This document shows positions 1 through 9,882 of a stretch of DNA of 64,000 bases, piece by piece (position 1 is the stretch's first letter; the number at the start of each line of letters is the position of its first letter). Made by a program: the position numbers and the translations under genes. Origin of the DNA: Hazenella coriacea (GTDB taxonomy: Bacteria; Bacillota; Bacilli; Thermoactinomycetales; Thermoactinomycetaceae); assembly GCF_004341825.1 (NCBI RefSeq), contig NZ_SMAG01000003.1, positions 372,001 to 436,000 on the forward strand, written 5' to 3'. The notes beneath the pieces are model-generated. The model was not told the DNA's origin. It made no database searches and was given only the letters and a program-made list of their open reading frames with translations.

Positions 1-24
1 TTTTTATTGTTACTGCGATAACTG

Positions 25-384
25 ATTTAAATACATCCAATGTTATTGTTCTACTTCTGCATCAGTCGATCATTCCTTTCGATTTCATATATTTAAATAC
101 ATCCAATGTTATTGTTCTACAAATAAATAGCTTAAAGAAAAAGAATGAGCTTGATGAATTTAAATACATCCAATGTTATTGTTCTACTCGTGGACTACCT
201 TGGGATTATGAATATCCCAGTTATTTAAATACATCCAATGTTATTGTTCTACAATGGGGGTTTTTATTGTGATATGATATATAACAAAATTTAAATACAT
301 CCAATGTTATTGTTCTACAAAGTTGATTTGAAGGCATCGGAAAAGGCTCAGGTTATTTAAATACATCCAATGTTATTGTTCTAC
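25..384 (-). CRISPR. CRISPR array A1 (type I-B family, 6 repeats, continues left)
   Basis: Six identical 30-nt repeats start at 25, 91, 158, 223, 289 and 355, with spacers of 35-37 nt. Bases 1-24 are a partial spacer, so the array continues beyond the window. The leader lies on the right, so transcription runs leftwards. In the transcribed sense the repeat begins GTAGAACAA and ends TATTTAAAT, and its centre reads TAACATTGGATG, a variant found in no other array here. The last 8 nt (ATTTAAAT) would be the crRNA 5' handle after Cas6 cleavage. Confidence 0.97.
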
Positions 385-563
385 CCAGTCACTATAGGCT
401 TTATCATTTCAAACTTACTACATATATACATGTGTATCAAGGGTTAGAGGCGTTTTTCTCCAAGTGGTTGTCCTTTTTTAGAAATTGATGGGAGAAATCT
501 GAGAAAGTAGTGTGATATCAATACTTGGACTCTATTTAGAATGGATCGAGGTTGGAGAAAAAC
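385..563 (-). promoter_or_regulatory. Leader of CRISPR array A1
   Basis: This sequence is shared with the other family A leaders and abuts the first repeat of A1. It holds the leader inverted repeat: a GTTTTTCTCCAA arm at 452-463 and TTGGAGAAAAAC at 552-563. It is about 97% identical to leader A2. Next to it is a short cas2-tail remnant (about 564-576). Confidence 0.85.
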
Positions 564-573
564 TATAAGTATA

Positions 574-925
574 GTGCTTAGAATCCATCATTTTATCATG
601 GAGCTTCATGGAGATGAGGATTAAGCAGGTGTAATGTCTCCTGATCGATGTCATCTACCCTCCTAAGCAAGTGATTTATGGAAAAGAATTTCATCCAACA
701 CTCGAACAAAAGGCGGGAGTTTTGGTACAATCCTTTATCACACACACCCCTTTTACAATGGAAATAAACGAACAGCTTTAATGTGCTTGGATATTTTCTT
801 GCCGATGAAAAACTATCATCTCAAAACTCCCAAAGGAATTTGCTAAAGAAGAACAATTCAAAGGAGACACTGGTCCTGAAGAAATCGGAAAAGTAATTGG
901 AGAATACATGGTGTTACTGGGTTGA
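574..925 (+). pseudogene. Doc/Fic family toxin pseudogene (copy 1)
   Basis: Conceptual translation in shifting frames follows a death-on-curing (Doc) toxin. It starts VLRIHHFIMELHG, then (from 640) HPTLEQKAGVLVQSF, then the Fic core GNKRTALMCLDIFL, and ends with EEIGKVIGEYMVLLG and a stop at 925. At least three frameshifts or deletions break it, and the His-Pro-Phe part of the Fic motif is damaged, so it cannot make active toxin. The first codons are missing where it meets the cas2 stub and leader of array A1. A nearly identical copy lies at 1575. Doc toxins normally AMPylate or phosphorylate translation factors; that is family knowledge only. Confidence 0.75.
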
Positions 926-1004
926 CCATTCCCCATGTATAAAACGAATAAAGACCACCCGGTATAGGATAGTCTTTTGCGTTTAATAAATATTGCAAAA
1001 ATCC

Positions 1005-1383
1005 AGTTTAATATATCTAATGTTATTGTTCTACTTTCTTGGATAATTTTCTTTTGTTGTTTCCGTGTTGCATTTAAATACATCTAATGTTGTTGTTCTA
1101 CAAGAAGTTGTTGTTCTACTTCCCACAATCAAGCAATGGGGAACATTGTCGAACTATTTAAATACATCTAATGTTGTTGTTCTACTTCGATGATCGAGCT
1201 AGAAAGAAAGTGTGATCGTTGATTTAAATACATCTAATGTTGTTGTTCTACGTAGGATCTTGTGGGCTTTGTTCCATTTGCTATCTCATTTAAATACATC
1301 TAATGTTGTTGTTCTACGTCTCAGAAGTTCCACAACTTCCCTAAAGGGTTCTTATTTAAATACATCTAATGTTGTTGTTCTAC
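1005..1383 (-). CRISPR. CRISPR array A2 (type I-B family)
   Basis: Full repeats lie at 1072, 1156, 1222, 1288 and 1354, and a degenerate leader-distal repeat at 1005-1034. A truncated repeat (3' part only, about 1107-1120) is embedded in the second spacer, which marks an internal rearrangement. The repeat centre in the transcribed sense is CAACATTAGATG, unlike A1 and A3. The leader is on the right. Confidence 0.95.
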
Positions 1384-1564
1384 CCCGGTCACTACAGACC
1401 TTTTCATTTCAAACTTACTACATATATACATGTGTATCAAGGGTTAGAGGCGTTTTTCTCCAAGTGATTGTCCTTTTTTAGAAATTGATGGGGGAAATCT
1501 GAGAAAGTAGTGTTATATCAATACTTGGACTCTATTTAGATATGGATCGAGGTTGGAGAAAAAC
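1384..1564 (-). promoter_or_regulatory. Leader of CRISPR array A2
   Basis: Family A leader with inverted repeat arms at 1452-1463 and 1553-1564. It belongs to a direct duplication of about 650 bp (385-1034 against 1384-2035) that also covers the Doc pseudogene and the terminal repeat of the next array. Confidence 0.85.
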
Positions 1565-1574
1565 TATAAGTATA

Positions 1575-1926
1575 GTGCTTAGAATCCATCATTTTATCAT
1601 GGAGCTTCATGGAGATGAGGATTAAGCAGGTGTAATGTCTCCTGATCGATGTCATCTACCGTCCTAAGCAAGTGATTTATGGAAAAGAATTTCATCCAAC
1701 ACTCGAACAAAAGGCGGGAGTTTTGGTACAATCCTTTATCACACACACCCCTTTTACAATGGAAATAAACGAACAGCTTTAATGTGCTTGGATATTTTCT
1801 TACCAATGAAAAACTATTATCTCAAAACTCCTAAAGGAATTTGCTAAAGAAGAACAATTCAAAGGAGACACTGGTCCTGAAGAAATCGGAAAAGTAATTG
1901 GAGAATACATGGTGTTACTGGGTTGA
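1575..1926 (+). pseudogene. Doc/Fic family toxin pseudogene (copy 2)
   Basis: Nearly identical to the copy at 574-925, with the same frameshifts, so the gene was already dead when the block was duplicated. The readable segments are the N-terminal IHHFIMELHG stretch, HPTLEQKAGVLVQSF, the GNKRTALMCLDIF core and the EFAKEEQFKGDTGPEEIG tail. It lies on the plus strand between array A3 and leader A2, pointing towards the cas operon. Confidence 0.75.
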
Positions 1927-2005
1927 CCATTCCCCATGTATAAAACGAATAAAGACCACCCGGTATAGGATAGTCTTTTGCGCTTAATAAATATTGCAAA
2001 AATCC

Positions 2006-3532
2006 AGTTTAATACATCTAATGTTGTTGTTCTACTTTGTTTCGTGAAAGGAGAAGAAACCGAATTCTTTGTATTTAAATACAACTACTGTTGATGTTCT
2101 ACTTTCCCCTAAAACCTTTATCCGAACTGTGTCACCCATTTAAATACAACTACTGTTGATGTTCTACACGAGGTGGTTATATCATGTCAAATCGAGTTAT
2201 CCATTTAAATACAACTACTGTTGATGTTCTACACGAGGTGGTTATATCATGTCAAATCGAGTTATCCATTTAAATACAACTACTGTTGATGTTCTACCAA
2301 TCATGCCCTCGCTGACATCTGCCTCAGCGTGTTATTTAAATACAACTCATGTTGTTGTTCTACGCGGCTTTTGCTTCAGTGGTTTCAGCAATTGGACCTT
2401 ATTTAAATACAACTCCTAGTTGTAGTTGGAAACTGAGAGGGCACATAATTTAAATACAACTCATGTTGTTGTTCTACGTTTGTAGAGTTTAACTTCTTGA
2501 AAGATCTGGGTTAATTTAAATACAACTCATGTTGTTGTTCTACATATGGAGATGATGAGGTTGTTTCCAATTTCGATTATTTAAATACAACTCATGTTGT
2601 TGTTCTACAGCGGATCAACTGGATGAAATGGAACGCTCAAAAACCATTTAAATACAACTCATGTTGTTGTTCTACGATTCATATTGTTGATTTAACAAAT
2701 CAAGGCATGTTGATTTAAATACAACTCATGTTGTTGTTCTACGAAAGATTACTATAAAGATCGCAAACATCCCAAGAGATTTAAATACAACTCATGTTGT
2801 TGTTCTACAACTGACGCAGATATGACTCCATTCGCTGACGTTGAATTTAAATACAACTCATGTTGTTGTTCTACAAGGTCATCCTTTGATCGCCTTTTCT
2901 GCTTGCTTGGATTTAAATACAACTCATGTTGATGTTCTACGTTTGTGGGTTCACGGTTGAGCGAACCGGATCAAGTAATTTAAATACAACTCATGTTGTT
3001 GTTCTACTGAAGGTGGAACATTCACAAATACAAAATCAACCTTATTTAAATACAACTCATGTTGATGTTCTACTTGGTGAGCAATTTGGGGAGACAAGAG
3101 GGGAAATTTAATTTAAATACAACTCATGTTGATGTTCTACATAAGCACGATCAGTGAGGCGCCGATAAAAATAATATTTAAATACAACTCATGTTGATGT
3201 TCTACTATCTGAATTCGATGGATGTAACCCAAATACCAACATTTAAATACAACTCATGTTGATGTTCTACAACATACTAGGAACATACTTACCAGTTGAA
3301 AATAGGATTTAAATACAACTCATGTTGATGTTCTACACTTTCATGTCTTTTTTATTGTCCATGATTTCATTGATTTAAATACAACTCATGTTGATGTTCT
3401 ACGCGATTTCCCGAGATATAAGAGAATGCCAGAGCCAATTTAAATACAACTCATGTTGATGTTCTACATAACAAAGAATGGTGAACTGCTAAATGCACCA
3501 TTATTTAAATACAACTCATGTTGATGTTCTAC
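2006..3532 (-). CRISPR. CRISPR array A3 (main array next to cas2, 24 repeats)
   Basis: 24 repeat units start at 2006 (degenerate end), 2073, 2138, 2203, 2268, 2334, 2401 (degenerate), 2448, 2514 and then every 65-67 bp to 3503. The repeat type changes along the array. In the transcribed sense the loop is AGTA in the four repeats from 2073 to 2268, and ATGA from there to the leader. A T-to-A change in the left flank marks most of the middle repeats, with mixing around 2911-3007. One spacer occurs twice in a row (2168-2202 and 2233-2267). The unit at 2401 has a scrambled repeat and a short spacer. Confidence 0.98.
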
Positions 3533-3712
3533 CCCAGTCACTACATGCTTTATCATTTTAAACTTACTACATATAGACATGTGTATCAAGGGTTACGGGC
3601 ATTTTTCTCCAAGTGATTTTATTTTTTAGAGACAGGTGGGGGAAATTTGGGAAAGTAGTGTTGTATCAATGCTTGGACCCTATTTTGATACCGATTGAGG
3701 TTGGAGAAAAAT
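3533..3712 (-). promoter_or_regulatory. Leader of CRISPR array A3
   Basis: Sits between the cas2 stop and the array. Inverted-repeat arms are at 3601-3612 (one mismatch) and 3701-3711. The right arm abuts the cas2 stop codon, so the leader and the cas2 end form one continuous block. That block is what is copied at the other arrays. Confidence 0.88.
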
Positions 3713-4008
3713 CATAAGAATAGTGATTCTCCATCTTCCTTTAATGATGTTCCTAAGGATATTTCTGTAAAAGCATGTTCGTTTATCATTGTTATAATAG
3801 AGACAAAATCATAGTCTTTATCAATGATGGCTTCTATTTCCTTTCTCATTTTCATGATATTCGATGGAGTGATCGGTCCGCGGAAAACGGAGTTTTGATA
3901 ATGAACCAAGTACTTTTTACAAACTTTAAAGACTTTATGGACACGTTTTTCGTGAACATCATATAGGACAAACGCATAATTTGCATTGATTTTCTTTGTT
4001 TTTGTCAT
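3712..4008 (-). CDS. cas2: CRISPR-associated endoribonuclease-fold protein Cas2
   Basis: 98 residues, the usual Cas2 size. The first beta strand AFVLYDVHEKRVHKVFKVC carries the conserved Asp-type position after a hydrophobic strand, and the middle segment FRGPITPSNIMKMRKEIE matches the Cas2 dimer fold. With Cas1 it forms the spacer integrase. It is the last gene of the operon, its start coincides with the cas1 stop, and its 3' end runs straight into the leader of array A3. Stubs of this 3' end (ending EDGESLFL or similar) precede most other leaders in the window. Confidence 0.93.
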   Translation of the reverse strand: MTKTKKINANYAFVLYDVHEKRVHKVFKVCKKYLVHYQNSVFRGPITPSNIMKMRKEIEAIIDKDYDFVSIITMINEHAFTEISLGTSLKEDGESLFL

Positions 4009-5006
4009 TATTGTTTCTCCCGATCATCAAAGGGCTGAAAGGACTCGCCTTCCATGATGCATTTAATCAACTTATATGCATCTAACTTTATTGCTGTACG
4101 GTAAGATACTTTTCTTTTTAGCTTGGGATGCATAAATACCTTATCCAACCTTTCTTCCAAGGACTTAACAAAAATATTCCTTCCCGCATCATTTAATAGG
4201 CAATAATTCAATTGCTTATCAAAGTGCTTTTCAACTTGTAACTTCCTATTATTAATATTTTCAAAAATGGTTCGAAATACGATTAGCGGTTTAAACACCT
4301 CGCATAAATCCAAACTTAATGAAAAACGTCCATCTGATGGCTCATGCAAAAAACTAATCGATTGATTTAAATGTGTTTGATAAATTTGTGAAATCGTTTT
4401 GGCATACAATATTGAATTACCAAATGAAATCAGAGCATTCATTGGATTATCTGGAAGTTGTCTCACACGCTTATTAAACAGGAAACTCTCTGGTAAAAAA
4501 TATTGGAAAGAATTATAAAACTTCTTCCAAATAGTTCCCTCAATAAAAAGTATTTGCTGGATTGTTATATCTTTCTCCATCCAGTTCGGAACATCTTTGC
4601 GTAGCCAATCTAAAAAAGGCTTTATTTCTTTTGATCCATGTGTGTAGTAATGGTACAAAACATAATAAATATTATTTGCGATTCCTTTCACAATAGCCTT
4701 TGCAATCGGTAGACGTATTTGTTGAAATGCTTCTGCTTGCTTAACCGTCAGCCGTCCACTTACTAGCCCTTCTTTTGGATAAAATGTTCCTGAATAATGT
4801 TGATGATAATTAAAAAAGTGAATAATAATCCCTGCTTTAGAAAGCAAGTTCAATAACTTAGTATTTATGCTCACTTCATTTAAACAATAAATCTCTTTTA
4901 TTCCTTCAATCGGTATGTAATTATTACCTCGATCATTTCGAAAAATTAATGAATGATCTTTTCGTTTTAATTCCCCCATTGACGTTAAATACCTAACTGA
5001 CTTCAT
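4008..5006 (-). CDS. cas1: CRISPR-associated integrase Cas1 (type I-B)
   Basis: 332 residues, a normal length for type I-B Cas1. An N-terminal beta domain (about 1-80) is followed by the helical catalytic domain. Likely metal ligands are the Glu in FIEGTIWKKFY, the His in SFLHEPSDGRFSLSLDL and the Glu in DLCEVFKP. It integrates spacers at the leader-repeat junction together with Cas2. It lies 12 bp after cas4 and overlaps cas2 by one base, so the adaptation genes are co-transcribed with the effector genes. Confidence 0.97.
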   Translation of the reverse strand: MKSVRYLTSMGELKRKDHSLIFRNDRGNNYIPIEGIKEIYCLNEVSINTKLLNLLSKAGIIIHFFNYHQHYSGTFYPKEGLVSGRLTVKQAEAFQQIRLPIAKAIVKGIANNIYYVLYHYYTHGSKEIKPFLDWLRKDVPNWMEKDITIQQILFIEGTIWKKFYNSFQYFLPESFLFNKRVRQLPDNPMNALISFGNSILYAKTISQIYQTHLNQSISFLHEPSDGRFSLSLDLCEVFKPLIVFRTIFENINNRKLQVEKHFDKQLNYCLLNDAGRNIFVKSLEERLDKVFMHPKLKRKVSYRTAIKLDAYKLIKCIMEGESFQPFDDREKQ

Positions 5007-5018
5007 CGTTCTACCTCC

Positions 5019-5513
5019 TCAAATGTAACAGTATTCGTAGTAAGCACATTTTCGGCACTTTGGTTCGTTTAATACTTTGGCGATTTGACTGCCTTCAATA
5101 TAACTTTGAATCTTAGCTAATAGTTGTTCTAGCTCAATCTCTTTCTCCTTTGTCAGCTCTACATATTCTATCTTATTCTTCTGCCTTTTCTTTTCGATAA
5201 ACTCAATTTTCCCTTTTCTCTCAACGCCTTTATCTTTTAACACCTTCAAGTAATAGAGAGTTTGCCATCTCACTGCTTCAAGATCCGAATCTGATTTTTT
5301 CACTTCAACTAAATAATCATCTGTAATTTTGTCAATTTTAATATTTTCAATCGCTACTTCACTTCGTTTCGCATTTTCATTTTTTAACTCATGCAAAATT
5401 TTCCCTATACGCACATCTTCACTGTTATCTTCTAGATTCAATTTATTTGCAAATAACCAACATTGCCGCTTACAATGAATATAGTAGTTCACGACCGTTC
5501 CAGTAATCTTCAT
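5019..5513 (-). CDS. cas4: CRISPR-associated exonuclease Cas4
   Basis: 164 residues. A Cys near the N-terminus (YIHCKRQCWLF) and the C-terminal cluster CRKCAYYEYC are the four-Cys iron-sulfur site of Cas4. The RecB-like nuclease core lies between (KIDKITDDYLVEVKKS with Asp and Glu-x-Lys). Cas4 trims prespacers and helps choose the PAM. Its start overlaps the cas3 stop by 4 bp (ATGA), which suggests translational coupling. Confidence 0.95.
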   Translation of the reverse strand: MKITGTVVNYYIHCKRQCWLFANKLNLEDNSEDVRIGKILHELKNENAKRSEVAIENIKIDKITDDYLVEVKKSDSDLEAVRWQTLYYLKVLKDKGVERKGKIEFIEKKRQKNKIEYVELTKEKEIELEQLLAKIQSYIEGSQIAKVLNEPKCRKCAYYEYCYI

Positions 5514-8089
5514 AAGAACAAGTCATCTCCTTGCTTCTTTAGCTTATCTTCGTTAAAAACCATCATCCCCGTAAATGGATCTTCCTCTACAAAATGTTCA
5601 CCATGTTCAATGTAATAAATTTCACCAATGCTCTTTTCTTCATCCTGGTCTTGGATAACTGGCTTTGTGTAGGTTGAAAAAAGAAAATAGCTCATATCCT
5701 CCGACAATAACGATAATTTGACACGTCGTTCTGCAAAGCTCATCTTCCTGTCTAACGTTAAGTCAACAAACCGTTGCCATACTTCTCTCCCTCTGAGAGG
5801 CGTTCCATCTTCTCGTTCCGTATCATAAGCGAGAAAGACATTATATTTATGATCATCAATTAACCTCATATGTGCTGCTACTTCTTCATACTGCAGCTGA
5901 TGCACTTGTTGATAGAACTTTGCAATATGATTCTCGTTAAGTTGTCTTTTATCCCTTTTCACTTCGCCAAATACAGACTCATAAAAACAATCGAATTCTT
6001 TGTTTTCAAGGTGTAGTCGATACTTTTCTTCTAGCACATTGAATGGTAAACGGAAATCTCCTCGATAAACATGTTTGGCATCAATCATATTAAAGAAATA
6101 AACATAACAATCTGTACGCAAACAAGAGCGATTGATGCGTCCTGCAAACTGTTCTTCACTATCTAATGTTGCAATATCTTTAAAGCCGAGGTCCATGTCA
6201 ATATCGACACCTGCTTCAATCACTTGTGTCGTGATCATCATCACATCATCCAGCTTAAACGTACCATCTTCATTCTTTCCTAAGGCATCAATCACTTTTT
6301 TACGATAATGTGCATGATGATTACCATTCAAGCGGATCATTGGAATATCTTTTTCTCCTAATCTTTCTTTTAACAATTGGTATACTTCTTCAGATGATTT
6401 TAATCGAATACATTCAATTAAAATGCGCTTTGGACCCAATTCTTTTCTTTTCGCAATGATTTCATCGACAAGCAGTTCCGCTGTAATCTTATCTTTCGTA
6501 AGTAAATCATACCGAAAAGTGACTCTCTCTTTGAATAAAGGATGAGCAAAATAATCTTTAGCATTCGGTAGCAGTTCAATTACATTTCGTTTTTCTGGTA
6601 ACAAACGATCTAGCTTAGGTAGAGTCGCAGACATAATGATGATTTTCATATTTAGTAATTCTGCAAATTTCGTGAGAAACTCAATCATTTCCATCCATCG
6701 AGCATTGCGATAGCCTTGAATTTCATCAATAATAACAACACTATTGCACAGATGAGTAAAAGCAAGATTAGATTCCCTTCCCACACCGAATAAATAGTTA
6801 AAAAAATTCACATGAGAAGTTAATGTGATCGGATACTGTAACATTTGACGATATAATACTTCTTCTTTGTAATCAAAAAATGACCGTCCTGTTTTTTCAG
6901 AAACATCCACATACTCTTCTTCCAACTGCTTCTCTTTTTCATGGACAATGGGTGTTACAGAATTCACAACAGCCATTGGGTATTTCTGTTGCAGTTCTTG
7001 AGGAAAAATTTTATCAAGTTCTTTCTTCGTTTGTTCAATGAGCGTATTAAATGGAAAGATATACAATACTTTATTCAACTTAGGCTGTTGCTCTAATAAA
7101 GTTAGTGCTAGATTTATTGACATATTTGTTTTTCCAGCACCGGTTGGAGCTTCTAAATAAAATAACGACTCATTTTGATGTTCGATGATTTGCCGTTCTG
7201 CTTCGATATACAGATCAGATCGCAATTGATTAATAGGTACTTTTTCAAAAAAATTCGGATTACATTTATATGCTTCAATCCCTTGAACCACTTGCGTATC
7301 GTTGTATGTTTTTCGTAAGATGGTGACATCCTCGCTCTGCAAATATCGAAAACGGGGTCGCTCACCATTTTTATCGTATGTGTATGTTGCATAAAAGTCC
7401 GTAGCAACAAGTGTTGAATACAATAGACGAGTTAAAGTATAGAAGGAATAGTGATTATGACTCTCATCGTCTATGTTTTCTTCCGCGGTATATTCTTCTA
7501 GATCAAAGTAGTCATAATATACTGTTTTATCTCGGTAAAATTGAAGATACATTTCATTTTTTTGTAACCGCTTTACAAGTAAATCTAAGTCACTTGCATA
7601 ATCTTTCAAACTAAAATTCTTTAAATATGTGTGGTGTCTTGAAATGAGGTATGAGAAAACCAGTAGGATATAGGCAAAAAAGCTTTGCTTCTCTTCATCC
7701 TCTTGTTCTTCAATCTCATGACCAAACTCATTTAAATAAAGAAGAGATGATAATAATGAGTGCTTCGTCATCATCGCTCCTTCAAGATCTAAGGGCTGCT
7801 TCATCTTTACTTTCTGAAACGCCGGGTTTATCTTCCCCAAGTCATGTAAAGAAATCGCTGCATAAAACCACTTTTCAATGGTGTTATATTCTTCTAAAGT
7901 TAGATATTCTCCATTAAAAGTCAACGAATGAATCGTCTTCTTGACAACCTCTTGTAAACCATTCTCTTCTTGTAATTGACGTACAAATGACATCACAAGA
8001 TCCGTGTGTTCTGTTAATGTTTCATCTTTTCCGCCTCCGATATGAGCTAATATTTTCTCTGGTTGTGTTAATAGTTGTTCAATATCCAA
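5510..8089 (-). CDS. cas3: CRISPR-associated nuclease-helicase Cas3 (HD and DExD/H fused)
   Basis: 859 residues in one chain. The HD nuclease domain comes first (SLHDLGKINPAFQK near residue 80). The superfamily 2 helicase follows: Walker A APTGAGKTNMS near 315, motif II DEIQGYRNARW near 455, motif III MSATLP near 490, and the motif VI region FAGRINRS near 645. Cas3 is recruited by Cascade to the displaced strand and degrades target DNA. Nothing suggests inactivation. It lies 52 bp after cas5. Confidence 0.97.
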   Translation of the reverse strand: MDIEQLLTQPEKILAHIGGGKDETLTEHTDLVMSFVRQLQEENGLQEVVKKTIHSLTFNGEYLTLEEYNTIEKWFYAAISLHDLGKINPAFQKVKMKQPLDLEGAMMTKHSLLSSLLYLNEFGHEIEEQEDEEKQSFFAYILLVFSYLISRHHTYLKNFSLKDYASDLDLLVKRLQKNEMYLQFYRDKTVYYDYFDLEEYTAEENIDDESHNHYSFYTLTRLLYSTLVATDFYATYTYDKNGERPRFRYLQSEDVTILRKTYNDTQVVQGIEAYKCNPNFFEKVPINQLRSDLYIEAERQIIEHQNESLFYLEAPTGAGKTNMSINLALTLLEQQPKLNKVLYIFPFNTLIEQTKKELDKIFPQELQQKYPMAVVNSVTPIVHEKEKQLEEEYVDVSEKTGRSFFDYKEEVLYRQMLQYPITLTSHVNFFNYLFGVGRESNLAFTHLCNSVVIIDEIQGYRNARWMEMIEFLTKFAELLNMKIIIMSATLPKLDRLLPEKRNVIELLPNAKDYFAHPLFKERVTFRYDLLTKDKITAELLVDEIIAKRKELGPKRILIECIRLKSSEEVYQLLKERLGEKDIPMIRLNGNHHAHYRKKVIDALGKNEDGTFKLDDVMMITTQVIEAGVDIDMDLGFKDIATLDSEEQFAGRINRSCLRTDCYVYFFNMIDAKHVYRGDFRLPFNVLEEKYRLHLENKEFDCFYESVFGEVKRDKRQLNENHIAKFYQQVHQLQYEEVAAHMRLIDDHKYNVFLAYDTEREDGTPLRGREVWQRFVDLTLDRKMSFAERRVKLSLLSEDMSYFLFSTYTKPVIQDQDEEKSIGEIYYIEHGEHFVEEDPFTGMMVFNEDKLKKQGDDLFL

Positions 8090-8141
8090 AAGACATCCCC
8101 CTGATCAATGATGATGAGGGGCAAAATCACCCCCTCACCAT

Positions 8142-8930
8142 TTAATAAAAAATAATAGAACGTTCTTCAACTTCAAAAACGGTCACATCATTTTTTACAG
8201 TTTTCACTTGTCGATTCGTACACATCATTTCTTTGAACACATAACCATTTAACTTCTCATCTAAGACATAGGGCAAGTGTTCTCGATAATAGTACATTTT
8301 TTCACCATGACCATGAGTACTTTTGCTTTTACGTTGAAAGCCTCCAAGCTCCAAATCCCCCACTGAAAATAAAGAATGTACTTGCTTCACTTCTTGTTGC
8401 TTTCTCATTGAAGCAATACGAACATGATGGATGTCAGCGGGATGATCATTTTTCCCCAAATAAGGAATGTATGTTGTTCTCCTATTGATCATTTGTTCTT
8501 TCAATGCTTGATAAGCATCTGTACCATCGTCTAACACATAGATTGTCCAATGTGGATTGTCTAACCACTGTTCTTTCACTATTAAGTTGTTACCTACTTC
8601 ACCACTTGCATAGCCAACAGCGTTATTAAATATTTGAATCTTTTTCGCAAAGTAACTTCGATCACCATGTGGTACAATACTCACCTGGAGCTGTTGTTGT
8701 TTACTATAAAACTCTGGATATTTATTTTCTTCTGTTGGACCATGTCTCTCGATATGGCGTTTTTGTTCATGATAACCACCGTAACCAACTATCGCACCCA
8801 ATAGACCGAGAAGAGCCACTTTCGGAATATGATTATATGTGAAATACACATTTGCATTCACATCTGGCTTTTTAAAAAAAGCGTTCTTTCCTGATAATTC
8901 GAAGGCCAATGCTTCTATCATTTTATCCAC
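8142..8930 (-). CDS. cas5: Cascade subunit Cas5 (type I-B)
   Basis: 262 residues. The N-terminal ferredoxin-like strand (ALAFELSGKNAFFKKPDVN) and the Gly-rich segment PKVALLGLLGAIVGYGGY are typical of Cas5 proteins of Cas8b systems. Cas5 holds the crRNA 5' handle. The start is 4 bp after the cas7 stop, consistent with equimolar Cascade production. It is not the catalytic type I-C Cas5, because a Cas6 is present. Confidence 0.92.
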   Translation of the reverse strand: MDKMIEALAFELSGKNAFFKKPDVNANVYFTYNHIPKVALLGLLGAIVGYGGYHEQKRHIERHGPTEENKYPEFYSKQQQLQVSIVPHGDRSYFAKKIQIFNNAVGYASGEVGNNLIVKEQWLDNPHWTIYVLDDGTDAYQALKEQMINRRTTYIPYLGKNDHPADIHHVRIASMRKQQEVKQVHSLFSVGDLELGGFQRKSKSTHGHGEKMYYYREHLPYVLDEKLNGYVFKEMMCTNRQVKTVKNDVTVFEVEERSIIFY

Positions 8931-8934
8931 ATCC

Positions 8935-9882
8935 TTACACTAATGTTTCATTCGTATAAAGATGTTTTTGTTCAAATGAATCTCCTATATTTTCTACAAC
9001 CACTTTGTATGGATTATAGAACAATTCAACCTGTTCAATACTAGAGTTAACCGATTGCAAGAAAGTAGACAATTCTTCAAAGTCATACACGATCTTATTC
9101 GACTGATTTTTATACACATTTACATAACGGTCTAACTGTGGTAAATACAAGTCTGTTCCTTCTTTACAAGTTACAAATAAGGCTAGCTCATTCTCAGCAC
9201 CTGACTTACTGTTCGTGTTCAAGGCTGTAGCACCTTTCATCAACCCTTCACGCAACTTTTCATATGCTTCAACAGTGTAGCCTTCGAAGCCATCTATAAG
9301 ATCCATGTACCCATCATAATGATTTGGATTGACGCTAAATGGATACACATAATGAGCTTCATCACTAACAATTTTCTTTCCAAGAGAAGAAGCATCTGCA
9401 TCTGCTTTCGTTGAATTACGGAACGGAGATAAAATATCTTGTACTTGTACATCTGTGTACTCATACTTGTTCATCCCTTGTCCAACTTGAACAACGCCTG
9501 TTAAACCAATATTTTGTTTTTTTACCGCAAATGTTGCTCCAAAATTCATCACATCAATCGCCGAAAACAGATTCGCCAACACATCTTTAGAAGAATTTTT
9601 GTCTACAACGACTTCACCAAAAATCTCCTCATAGCGCTCTGTTAAGTCTTTAGGTTGAATCTTACCATCTGCTTTTTCAGGAATTGTGTAAGATTTATAG
9701 TAAAGAACTTTTTCACCTTGCTTGTCCCAAAAGTTTTTCACTGAGTATTTTAACGCTTTATCACTACCGAAGATGGTTCCATCTCCAATCGTCTTCGGAC
9801 GCCCTGTAAAGTCAGCATTCCAGTTCGCCATATATGATGCAATCCCAACAACCCCGTATACTCGTTTCGTCATTTTTGCCAT
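8935..9882 (-). CDS. cas7: Cascade backbone subunit Cas7 (Csh2 type)
   Basis: 315 residues. The start KRVYGVVGIASYMANWNADF and the DVMNFGATFAVKKQNIGLTG segment are typical of the Csh2/Cas7 RRM-fold backbone protein that polymerises on the crRNA spacer. Its first codon overlaps the cas8b stop and cas5 follows after 4 bp, the usual type I-B order. Confidence 0.95.
   Translation of the reverse strand: MAKMTKRVYGVVGIASYMANWNADFTGRPKTIGDGTIFGSDKALKYSVKNFWDKQGEKVLYYKSYTIPEKADGKIQPKDLTERYEEIFGEVVVDKNSSKDVLANLFSAIDVMNFGATFAVKKQNIGLTGVVQVGQGMNKYEYTDVQVQDILSPFRNSTKADADASSLGKKIVSDEAHYVYPFSVNPNHYDGYMDLIDGFEGYTVEAYEKLREGLMKGATALNTNSKSGAENELALFVTCKEGTDLYLPQLDRYVNVYKNQSNKIVYDFEELSTFLQSVNSSIEQVELFYNPYKVVVENIGDSFEQKHLYTNETLV

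Noticed and set aside
778-1083. Minus-strand frame of about 100 codons (also 1800-2084)
   Set aside because: Complement of the doc pseudogenes; the plus strand shows the GNKRTA motif.
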